The translations under genes were made by a program, and so were the position numbers. Of a stretch of 64,000 bases of DNA, positions 23,801-34,200 are shown piece after piece. The notes under the pieces were generated by a model, which did not search any database, had not been told where the DNA came from, and worked only from the letters and a program-made list of their open reading frames with translations. This DNA comes from Vitrella brassicaformis (taxonomy: Eukaryota; Sar; Vitrellaceae). The stretch is from positions 124,001 through 188,000 of the forward strand of contig CDMY01000603.1 in assembly GCA_001179505.1 (NCBI GenBank), written 5' to 3'. Position 1 is the first letter of the stretch; each line of letters opens with the position of its first letter.

Positions 23801-26800
23801 GCTCGTGCTGGACGTGCTGGGCGGGAAATGGGGCGTGGGGGTGATGCCATTTGGTGAGACAAACGGACAGGCCGACGGCAGGTCTTGTCGGTCGGTGCGA
23901 GTGCCGGACCCCACGAGCCACACGGGCGAAGACAGCGGCCTGACGCTGAGTGACTTCTTGCAGCAGATGAGCTACCTTTTCCTCTGCAAGGACGCACTGC
24001 AACACGGGATCGACTTCGCCGATAAGTGGAAGCAGGCCCATCTGCGAAGGAAGGCGATGACCGGCCAGCACAGTGGCGCCAGTCTACCAACGTCGCCAGC
24101 GGCAAGAGGAAGACACCACCCACCGGACAATGCCGCGATCGACTCCTTCATGGACGTCACAACAGAGGTGCGAAAGACCATACATGCACGTGTCTCTGTG
24201 GATTGGGCCATACGTACGTTATGCCCTGCAGGACAAGCGGCGTGACGATGAGCTTTCCTGTCTCATGTCGTATCTTTCCGACGTCTTTGCATGGCTCGGT
24301 GAGAGACGGCAGGGCACGAGGTCCGCACTGGCAGTGAGTCTTGTGGTTCTCTTGGCGCTGCGGAGAGGCCTGCAGCCCCTTCTGAAGAGCAGAACCAAAC
24401 AAGACATGGAGAGGTCAGCCACCAGCAGTGTCCGGGTGTCATTGTTTCCTTCATGGTCTGCATGATGGTGCTTGCAGGATCAGGAAGAGTCACGCCATCA
24501 AGGGCCAGCTCCCGCCGCCGGACGAGCAAGAGGACTTCCGCAAGCTCGTCGCCTCCAACGCATCGCTCCCACAGCAGCCCGCACCACCCATGGAGGAGGG
24601 AGCGGAGGATACGTTCCGAGTCGCTCGAGCAGCACAGAGACCGTCAGCGGCGGTGTCACCCGACAGCGAAGCTGTTGACCCGTACGCTTCTGTCCTGACA
24701 CCAACAACCATGCCGCTGCTCCGCCGACTGCAAGCCTTCATGCGCGGGGCATTACTGAGAAGGAGGCGAAACAAGGGCCTCAGGCTGGCGAATCAGTACT
24801 GCAAGGCTCTCGGGTGGCCCAGCGCACACGAGCCACCACCAGCCATGGTGGCAGTGCAGCCTCTTGAGGCTGCCGCTGCTGCTGAGGTCCCGACGAGCCT
24901 CGCCAAGCAGCTGACCAGGCTGATTTCATATGGTCCTGCTCGTGTGGAGGGAGCTGAAAAGCGGGACCTCCTTCCGGCCGGAACAAGAGGCCTCGAGGCA
25001 ATAGCAGAGGTACTTGACTGTTCATGCATGTGTGGGAGGCATCACAAAACGGACCTGCTCTGCTCTCGTGTGTGGAGGATGTTTCGTCAGGGGCCTGCGC
25101 TGCCCATCAGGCGGCTGTCGTCTGGTCCAGACGGCACCGTCACGCTCGAAGGCGACGACCGTGTGTGCAGCGAGCTGCTGTGTCTCGTGCTCTGGCACGT
25201 TGGTGTGCAGGCCCGAGTGCATGAGCTGGTCCGTGACATGCAGAGGCTCTACGGCTCGACAGCCGAGCTGTACTCCCAGCTGATGCGGGAGGATGCCAGC
25301 ATCAAACAGATGACGCGCGACATTGCAAAGGACCTCGAGTCCGTGCCAACTCATGCAGTGACGCTCGTGCACCCCGCCCCCATCTCTGAAGCAGAGAAGG
25401 CGGCAGATCTGGCTGCAAGCGCAGGTGAGAGAGACACGGACCATAGACGACCACACTTGGTCATCAGCTGCTCGTGCCTCTTCTAGGAGCCCCATCAGGA
25501 CCACCAACAAAGGCTGAGGCAGCTGCTGTTGCGAGGAAGCAGCCTGTCGGCCGTCCAGAAGCCTTGGAGAAGGCCAAACGGCCGAAACAGTTGGCCAAGC
25601 AAGCCAGCCGCACCCTCGCCAAGAGCGAGCCCCCGCGCAAGCAGCCGCCGGAGGCAGCAACAAAGCTAGAGAGACGGGTTACCCGACCGTCGCGGCCAAG
25701 CGCAGCGCTCGTGCCTGTGGTGCCCAGGTATGAGCCCGGAGTTGGACTGAAGATGTCTCAGCAAGCCATGGACTTCGGGCAGCAGCTCATCAGAGAGTAC
25801 GGCGAAGACACGGTAAAGCAGCAGCACAGTTGAGCTACGGACAGGCTAGTCCATTCCGCGATTCTTTTGCTGGTTTCAGACCCCGCTGACGGAGGACATC
25901 AATGCCGACGACATCATCCTGGCGGCGCATCCATCAGTGTTCACCCCCTCGCGAGAAGACAAAGGGCTCGGCAGGGGCCTCTCCTCCCTCACCAAGGACG
26001 ATGCCTTGGCTTGGATGCAGAAAGAGCTCGGATATAGGAAGCTGCTCGAGGTCAACGCCAGGAAGTTTGGCCTCAACGTGGGCTGGGCGGCCGGCGGGCC
26101 TCCTGAGATCCCTGCCATGCAGGGCGCTGTGGTGCAACGGGGTCCGGACACAATGACCAGGATACTGTACAAGTCACGGTGAGCAAGCTGAGGAAGTAAG
26201 ACACACATGCACGTCAAACCCTCGCTTGCTTTGGGTGATCTGATCTGTTCATCCATCCAGGCTGTTTCCTCTGTGGGTAAGCTGTCTCGATCCCGAAGCT
26301 TTGACCTCATGGCTCGCGGGCGGGAGCGTGCCTGTGTCTCTTTCGTTGCGTACATGCATGCGTCCGTGCAGGCATGTTTACAGCCGGTGGAGTTCCTTCA
26401 GTGTCGGATGCAGATCATCCAGATGCTCAATGAGGGCGCGCAGATCGCATACCTGGAACACGAACGCAACTTGAGATTCGCCGCATGCTTCATGTGAGCG
26501 AGAACCATCGACAGACATGGACGAGTGACCCTTTGTGTGTGTCTCTCAGGTTGCTGGGCTCTTCCGTGTGTGGCAACCTGAATATCCTGGGCGATCCCAC
26601 GCACCTGTGCGCCAAGCCGCTGCTTATTGAAATGGCATTCCAGCTGCTCGTAAACATCATGGACAGACAAGGGCATGTCAGACAAATCTCCTCCTGCCTT
26701 TCAGGTCGGTTACATCATCATATCCCTCAGGCCCAGTTCTGTGGCTGAGGGTCGCAGCGTCTCGCCTGACCGACAGGCCTCCCATGCTGCTGTCCCACTG

Positions 26801-27489
26801 CTGAATGACGTGCCTCTTCCCCCGCCCCCAAACGCACAGACGCTCGCAGCTTGTCGGTTCCTGCAGATGGCCGTCGGCAGCCTCGTGGGCCTCTCAGTGC
26901 TGCACACCTCCCGCAGGGCCACACTCGAGGCATACTTGTTCGACGCTGCCCTGTCGGTCGCATACTTCCTGCCCGCCAACCACAAGCTGCAGGCAGGCGA
27001 ATTGATCGATGCATGTCTCTCACCAATGCCCGTGTCTCTCTCTTTGTTTGTCTCTCCTGTTGCTGTGTGGTCCTGGAGCAGGTGGCAGCGGAGTCGTATT
27101 TCCAGCAATGCACACAGCGTTATTTGTCTCTCAGCCAGCCAGTGCGGTACATGCGTGCCTGCCTCCGGTATGCCGCCGTCCTGCACTGCCAGAGGCTCGT
27201 CCACGAGGCAGAGCATTTCATCACCAAGGCGCTGGGATTGTTGGCCGAGTCGCAAAAGGCCAGCAAGCTCTCCCTCGCGCTCAACCACAATGCAGCTGTG
27301 GCCATCGCGTCTTCCAGGGCCCCATTGGACGTCCGCCGAGCGTGCCAGGACCACATGCAGGCCTGCCAGGACATCCTGCTGTCTCCGGCGCGCCAGACCA
27401 TCAGCACCGCTGCCGTGGCGCACATCTGCAGCACACACGCACTCTTGGAGCGATCCCTGCCGATATCAGATGAAAGGACGCAGGAATAG
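14891..27489 (+). CDS. giant SH3 / B-box / multi-IQ scaffold protein (about 3,267 residues)
   Basis: About 42 exons: 14891-14943, 15027-15063, 15127-15597, 15671-15721, 15801-16150, 16235-16405, 16463-16751, 16815-16876, 16962-17088, 17150-17287, 17346-17436, 17505-17812, 17886-18121, 18192-18300, 18362-18535, 18604-18927, 18994-19269, 19334-19428, 19488-19952, 20010-20123, 20181-20448, 20520-20696, 20756-21057, 21114-21162, 21235-21437, 21487-21555, 21645-21728, 21799-22030, 22106-22591, 22656-22953, 23019-23171, 23233-24167, 24232-24413, 24478-25009, 25091-25424, 25487-25812, 25880-26178, 26261-26276, 26372-26493, 26550-26649, 26705-26992, 27082-27489. Phases agree throughout. Domains: an SH3 fold at about 19-91 ('YVCIFDFEP', 'GWVFGRLLG', 'GYFPLSYT'); a B-box-type zinc finger at about 749-787 (paired cysteines in 'CNECGVHDAVVWCQQC'); about nine IQ-like motifs at about 895-1150, five more at about 1640-1770, and one near 2545 ('LQAFMRGALLRRR'); an all-helical C-terminus with TPR-like texture. 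IQ motifs bind calmodulin, so a calcium-responsive cytoskeletal scaffold is the inference. Four junctions need GC donors or are ambiguous (16151, 18928, 22031, 26993). A split into two genes at the in-frame TAG 22058-22060 is the main alternative. Confidence 0.72.
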
Positions 27490-27925
27490 TGAAACATTTG
27501 TATGTAGAAATGTGACATACGCATATGGGGCCGTTGGTCGCAGGCTGACATATCGCACTCGCATGCGTGTCTGCACGTTTCATGATGGCCGGCTCGTCTA
27601 CTATGCAGCCAGGCTTTCCATGTCTCACCCGAATCTCTATGGCGCTTTTCTCAAAAGTGATGTCTGCTATATGCATGCGTATCGTTCCGTGTTTTCCGCA
27701 GTGGTGGGCACTAATGTCATCAATCCAGCAGATTCCCTTGCACGACGCATCACTTTCCTTGTCAGCTCGCTACTTGCCTGTCTTTCCATTTCTGTCTGAC
27801 AGCACGTCGGCGATCTGTCTCCCATTCGAACACGTCAGAGACACTCCAAAATCAGCTGCTGTCACTCGTGCACGAAGGAAAAATGTGGGCAGAAGTCAGA
27901 GGGCTCGACATGGACGCCATCCGGA
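27490..27925. other. short intergenic spacer between convergent genes
   Basis: I see no coding signal beyond chance frames. It holds the 3' UTRs of the giant plus-strand gene and of membrane family copy B. Confidence 0.5.
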
Positions 27926-30835
27926 TTAACAACCTGCCGCATCCAAGAGGCACAACGGATTCAGCACACACCGCCTTTCAGTTGCTGGAAGCAGGTGTAC
28001 CCTGGCCATAGTCGCATAGAAAAAGGCCAGAATCCCTAGAGCGATACTCAAGTTCGCCCACAGGCATACAAGTGTGCGATTCCACAGTACGCCCCTCTCT
28101 TCCTCTGATCGCGTGAGTGGCAAATTATGCCACCTGATCATCACCTGGCGAGAAGAGCACAGATTGACAAGATATGTATTGGTGGTCGGCATAGATATGT
28201 TGTCTTACAACAAAGAGGAAGGCCTCGGCAGCTGCCTCTAGTAAGACCAAAATGATCAGGGCGCCGAGTTCCTTAAGAAAGATGCTGAGAGAAGGACCTG
28301 GCGGCAGTACTTGATGGCCGACCATTACAGCGAGATTCGTGGCTACGAGGACAGTGCTCTCCATTAGAGAATACATCTGAGCAGAGGAAGGGATAAAGAG
28401 AGAAAGAGATGGGGCAACGACATGTTGTCGTCCGTCTGTGTGTATCCACTCGTCAACTCACGTGCATCTGCTCGGTCAGCTGACGAATGTATCGAGGTGT
28501 TAGCTCTAGTGAGGCGAATCTGAAGCGAAAAGCAAGCCCCGCCACGGCGTCGGCCGGTGGCCTTCGCCGATATGTGTGCATTTCGTGTGCCCGTGGTACG
28601 TACGCTGAGGTGACAGAGACGACGTCCCTGAAAGTCGATGCTGAGCGCCTTATCTTCTCGCCGATGGAGCTTATCGATGAGCTCACGGTCGTCATAACAG
28701 TGCCTTGCCGTTGGAGAAATGCAGACCCCGTTTCACGATTATCGATCGTGTCTGTCACGTCGACTTTCATATTGTCACATGATTCGTCAGGGGCCTTCGT
28801 ACAGCGGCCAGAGAGAAAGAATCGTTTTGCGCCGACGTACAGCAAAATGCCTGTATGGCACACGCTGAGTAGAAGAGAGGTCATGAATGCCCGTCCTTTT
28901 CTCATCCGGTGCCTACCGTGAGGCAGAAACAGGTCGGTAATAAGATCATAACTATAGGAGACAGAAAGGGGACCGTGTGCTTCTTGCTGTCTGGCTGTTC
29001 CGTCCTTCTTACAGTAACCTGACAATCAAGATCGAATTCATGACCTTGCTGCCGAAGCTGATCATTCTTGCCTAGAGTCAAGTAAGGGGCACGCATAAGA
29101 GCTGGTGACACGGACAGAGAACCATTACCTGAAGGACCCTGACAATTCCAACATCCCACAGAACCAAGCAGGGAGAGGTTCAGGAACAAACACACCACAT
29201 AAGCGCGTTTTCGTGCCCACCGGGGTATCACCAAATAAGCGGACGCGATTACTGAAATCGGAGGAGCCCCATACGTTGGCGGTCCATCCTGATTAACAGA
29301 CACGTACAAATTAAGCTCGGTTCCATCGCTATATACCTGTCAAGGTAACTCACCCGTATGGACCGCAAGAGTTTGTTCGCTGTGTGTGCCCGACAAAAAT
29401 GCAGACACAGAAAGACACATGCAGACGAGTAGGGAGATGTGTTTGTACTTAGACCGACCCAGAGACACGAGCGGCCACCCGACAATCAGAGAGATTAACG
29501 CCAGCTGGGTCCTTTGATTATCATCGTGCAGCGCCACCCCAACTGGCAAGACATATTGCAGATATATTTGGCCCTGCAGAAAGCCGAGACAGGAGACACT
29601 TGCAAGCTTCAGGGCGTAATCCTGTTTGTTCTTCATTCCGGTGGCCCCAGCAAAGCTCCGGAAATAGGCATATGGTGCCACAACAAGGCAGCACCACCAC
29701 ATGATAGCGATCACATTTCGCCTCCACATGACATCCCAGCGGGCGTGATTGGCCACAGAAATGAGAATGGACACGATCATTGGAATACCGAATATGAATC
29801 GAGATCTCCACAGCCGAGACACGATCCTCCTCCCGCTGCATCCATCGGTGACGTGCACAACCACCAGGATTATCAGGAATGCAACCAGAATTCGACGCAC
29901 GACGTCAAAAGCGATCCCCAGGATACCCGTCGATTCGCATGGACGAACGCAAATTAGCAACAGTGCAACAATACACAGGCTTACGCCGACGGCCGCCGCC
30001 AGCTGCCATAGAATAACTCGAAGGACTCGCTTGATGGTCGTCTTAAGCGGCTCTGGGCTGAAATGCGCGCCGACAAGCACTTCTGTTGTGCTGCCGTCAG
30101 GATGGCTTATCGTCTTGTACTCGAGAATTGTTGGATGTTCTTCGTATGCCGCTTCGTATCCTGCAGCCTCCCTGGACAGGCAGGGAGAACAGAGAGGCGT
30201 TCATTTGAGGCAATTCGGTAATATCATACCTAAAGTCCCGTACCGACTCCGTTATCGCACGCTCCTCACGACGCAACTGACGACGAGAGGATTCTCTCGT
30301 GTCGACGTGTTCCTCGGCATCTCCTCTGTCATCACTCATGCGATCCTTATGGGGCTGCCTTGTGGCGCAAGGCAGCGCTGACCCGGCAGCACGTGTCTCT
30401 GGTCCACGGCTGACTGTGCTGATGATTCTTCTCCGCAGCGGCGACCTTGTCTGTCAATGTGAAGGCGGTGCTCGTCGACGAGAGTGCTGTTCGATAGAAA
30501 GGTGGTTGCCCCGCACTGTGTTCTTCGTCATCTTGGGTGCCGCTGGGCTGGCCGGGGGGCTGCTTGACAGCATGATCAACAACGGTGTCTTGCGGTTGCG
30601 CGGTGCTGTCCCCTGCCTGTGTGTCGTCCTGGTGGCCGATCTGGGAAGGTGTGAGCACGATGTGGTCGCCATCGGCTGGCCTGTTGCCTTCTTCGATGGG
30701 GTCAGTCCCGTGCTGGTTGGATGAGATGCTGATCACATCCAGATCTGGCTCTGAGTCGCCGTGCACCTGACAGGGCTTCAAGGCGGCTATCCCCCTGGCC
30801 GGCGAGAGAGGACAAGGGCTGTTCCTCGGTGACAT
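27926..30835 (-). CDS. multipass membrane protein, local family copy B (5' exon frame-disrupted)
   Basis: Exons, 5' to 3': 30835-30230, 30171-29354, 29288-29232, 29018-28917, 28850-28462, 28376-28209, 28144-27926. From the second exon on, phases are consistent and the protein matches copy A: signature 'HPDGSTTEVLVGAHFSPEPL', about nine hydrophobic segments ('VSLCIVALLLICV', 'ILVAFLIILVVVHV', 'ELGALIILVLLEAAAEAFLFV') and the charged loop before 'LELTPRYIRQL'. The first exon is 10 bp longer than its counterpart in copy C, which shifts its frame and ends it at a stop near 30347. Either the gene is broken, or translation starts at the ATG at 30339 ('MSDDRGDAEEHVDTRES'), giving 620 residues, nearly the length of copy A. 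The exon that copy A splits at 14074-14029 is continuous here. Function unknown; membrane location is inferred from hydrophobicity only. Confidence 0.6.
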
Positions 30836-31139
30836 CTCCGTCTTAGCGCGGCCCGAAATCACGGGGTATCACGGGGAGCTCGCAGTGTGGCGAAGGAGGA
30901 AGGCGAGTGCTACAGTGTGTCAAGCATGAAATTCCCTCCTCCGTCGGGCTGTCGGGACTCGCTACGCGTTCGCCGCGTTTCGCGAAATGCATGCAAAGCC
31001 CCCAAGCTCGCATGGAAGCCCCCACCAACGGAACCGAAGGGGATTGCTAGCTTTTGCTCCTCGCGGACGGACAATTTGGACACGGCAAGAGCGTGCCTCC
31101 CTCAGCCAGCTTCGCGGGTCCTGAATTTTTCCAACATCG
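30836..31139. promoter_or_regulatory. divergent promoter region, largely shared with copy C's upstream region
   Basis: The start codons at 30835 (minus) and 31140 (plus) are 304 bp apart. Similarity to the region upstream of copy C runs through here to about 31060 (matching 62954-63131 in inverted orientation), so the duplication carried copy B's promoter with it. The EF-hand gene's own promoter would then be limited to the last 80 bp or overlap the duplicated part. Confidence 0.55.
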
Positions 31140-33677
31140 ATGGGTGCCGAGGTGAGTTTGTTGGTAGAATCTCATCTTCAGTCGACGACGGCGTCCTCCC
31201 TGTGCCCGGCGGCCTCTCTGCTGCACGAGGCACGATTCGATGTTCAGCAGCTCTGCGACATCTTCAATCGCTTCGCCGATAATGAGAAAGGCAGTGCTCG
31301 GATTCCTGCGAAGTCTCTGCAGAAGTCGCTGCATCCCATTCCGGTCAAGAACGCACAGAGTCTGTTTCAACACTTCACCTTTGATCAGGTATGATCTATC
31401 TTCTCTCCACTGCATTCCATCATGTCGTTGGTCTCTCTGCTCTCATGTCGTCTCTCCACTACGTCGTCTCTCCACTACACTGGCAGGCTAGGGTGAGCTC
31501 GATGATCAATCGCATTCATTGGCCATGCAGCATTATCGGCGTCTCTGCTTGCGTGTGCAGGCTGACATCGTCGAAGTTCTTATTGCCGCTTTGATCCTCA
31601 CAGCCGCCATCACACCCATCACCAAACTTCGACTCTCCTTTGTGTTCTTCGATCTCTCGGCGGAGAAGAGCCTCACCTTCACCGAGTTCTATCTGCTCAT
31701 CCGCGTCTTCACCTCAGCGTTAATGAAAGTGCTCAATGTGCCAGCCAAAGGCAGGAGCCGGGCTGTTGCCGAGGCAGAGTCGACCGCAGAGGAGGTGTTC
31801 AATGAGATGGAGAACGGCGACGGGGTGGTACAACTCGCGGATTATATCGCCTTCTGCACGGGCAACCAGACCGTCATGGCCGTATTACACAAGTTCTCCG
31901 CTGCCGAGAGCGGAGACAAGACGCCGGCACACGAGAGGATATCGATCTCGTGGGAAGGACGCGACAAAAAGGCCTCATCGGTGATGCTCGAGTGGACAAA
32001 TGAGGAAAATGCCTTTTCGATGCCATTCTTCTGCAAGAAGCACAAGGAGCGCCATTGTCGGCCACTGACACGGCTGGACGTCATGCTGCTCTATAAGCTC
32101 TTCAAGGTGCGCGACCTAGGAATTCGTCTATGGCCGTGTCTCGCTACAAGCACTGCATTTGTATGCGTGCGGGCATGTGTGTCAGAAGCTAGATGCTTCC
32201 AAGACGGGCAAGATCACTTACGAGGATCTTTTGAATGTGGTTAAACAAAAGACAAAGGACACGTAAGCCAATCACACGAAGGCAGCAATGTTGGGGGTCC
32301 TTCATTTGGGTATCGCTGTCCTTTTCCCTCTTCATCGAGATAGGAAGGGAGGTGAAGAGGCTGCCATGGCTGTGCAGGTGCACATCGCTTCGTAATCGTC
32401 CTGACATGTCTGCTGATCCTGATGACATTGGTGTGTGTATGCGCCTTGCAGGCAAAGATGTTTGCTGGCACTCTTGCGACTCTGTTGTCGACCAGCGCCT
32501 CCCAGAGAGAGGAGCAGAGCTACGATATCAGAGAGTGAGCAATTGTCGATGCATGTCGAAATTGACATCCTCTCGCTGTTGCAGATTTCTGTCGGTGTTC
32601 AATCCATGTTCAAGCGACAGGCACCACGATATATATAAGAGATGGATTCACGAGGAGGAGAGGGAGACACTGGCTGTGGAAAGTAGCCTCAAGGCTTATA
32701 TGCTACGGCCGGTCATCCCAGCAGAGGAACGTCTGGAGCTGGAGCAGATTTTCCGATCGATCGACGCCAGTGGCGACGGTGTCATCACACTCGAAGAAAT
32801 GAAGCAGTCACAGTTCTTTTCGCAGTAAGCCTGAGTAGGGGATGGACTTAATGACAGGACGAGATACTGACCTGTTTCTTTGTGCATGTCTCCTATGGGT
32901 GACCCACAGGGACGTCGCATCCTCCTTGATAACGCAGCACTCACTCAAGGGAAGTGACAGCCTCAGTCTTGAGGAATTCCTCATCATGGTCAGCCTGCAA
33001 AAGCACTGTGTTGAAGGAAGTCAGATAAACGCACCCAGCCAGCCAGCATCAGATTCTGAGAGACACATGTGTCTGTGTGCAGATGTGCCCGCCCGAGTAT
33101 CGCATCCCAACAAGGTACGAGAAGTTTCTGCCCCTGTACCAGTGGATGATCGAAGAGGAGTTCCTCATGCGCAAAAGAGGTCGGACCTTCAAGGAGAAGG
33201 AGCGCTTCTCGCCGGAGACGCAGGACTCAAGCAGCTCTCTGCCTGAGGTGGAAGGCGCCTCCCTGATCCGCATTCAGGAGCTCTTCCTCACCGTCGACTG
33301 GCTGTCCACACAGCCGGGAACAATCACCAAGTACTGACTGACACACGAACCATATCCTCCACACATCAGCCTAACGTCCGAGTGATGGATGCCTCTGTTT
33401 TTTGGTTGGCCATTGCAGAGACGACTTGCTGAATTCTGGGCTGGTGCCTCGACGCATCGTTTCCTACATCCAGACAAACGCCAAGAGGCGAGAAGTGCCT
33501 GTCGAGGGCCCCTGGGACATGGACACCTTCTGTCGCATCGCCGTGCCATCGAACTACGGCCTGCCACCGCCGAGCAGAGCGGTGATGTCTCGGCGTCAGT
33601 CGAGGTATGATCCGCTCAGGGCATCGCGTCACGGCAGCCACAGGGGGTCCATTGCCTCACTAGCCTCTCCTCGCTGA
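31140..33677 (+). CDS. EF-hand calcium-binding protein
   Basis: Exons: 31140-31388, 31561-32106, 32186-32262, 32344-32377, 32452-32534, 32585-32824, 32910-32988, 33083-33330, 33419-33677; 604 residues with consistent phases. Two canonical 12-residue EF loops are visible: 'DASKTGKITYED' at about 268-279 and 'DASGDGVITLEE' at about 390-401, both with Asp at position 1, Gly at 6 and an acidic residue at 12. Two degenerate loops precede them ('FFDLSAEKSLTFTEF', 'MENGDGVVQLADYI'). The C-terminal third is helical and ends in an Arg/Ser-rich tail. No kinase, phosphatase or membrane segment is present, so it is a calcium sensor or adaptor of unknown partner. A possible 30-nt intron at 31152-31181 is in frame and is treated here as coding. 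Confidence 0.78.
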
Positions 33678-34200
33678 CCAAGAGGAATTCTGAGTGATGT
33701 GTAGGGCGGCATACATCGCACTGTCGCAGGCAGTGGAGATTTTGTCTTCGGGTTTTTGTGCGATCGGTCGAGCTTACTCAGGACTGACTTACTCATTCAT
33801 GACTGACAGCCTGACATTTTTTGGTATGTTGGTCTCGCACAAGCTGTCTCTCGTTGTCCTGCGAGTCGGTGCCTGCCTGGAACGATTGACGTATTCTCTG
33901 CCCCATGCGGACAGGCGCCAAGGGGGCAGCGAGCATCAAATATGAGTCCGTGCCAAGTGTGCGTGAAGGATGACAATCGATGGCCTGGCGCCTTGTCGCT
34001 GCAAACTGACTGTGCAATGGAGTATCTTGTGATTGCAAATCTCGACGAGGGGGTCGGCTGGCTGTACAGATGGTGTCTCTCTCTCTGTCTGTCTGTCTGT
34101 CTGTCGGCACACCGACGCCTCAGGTCTCATGACACATACACGCATATGCATAAAGCATCAGACAGACACCACACTACCTACCACGCCTCTATGCATCAGT
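33678..34200. other. intergenic spacer between convergent genes
   Basis: No gene seen. Holds two 3' UTRs and a (TCTG)n tract at about 34082-34104. Confidence 0.5.

Noticed and set aside
26677-26704. A 28-nt intron in the giant gene
   Set aside because: A better GTAAAC donor at 26650 gives a 55-nt intron in the same phase.
29019-29134. Possible extra exon in copy B
   Set aside because: Between AG at about 29134 and GT at about 29018 it would break the phase that otherwise runs cleanly from 29232 to 29018.
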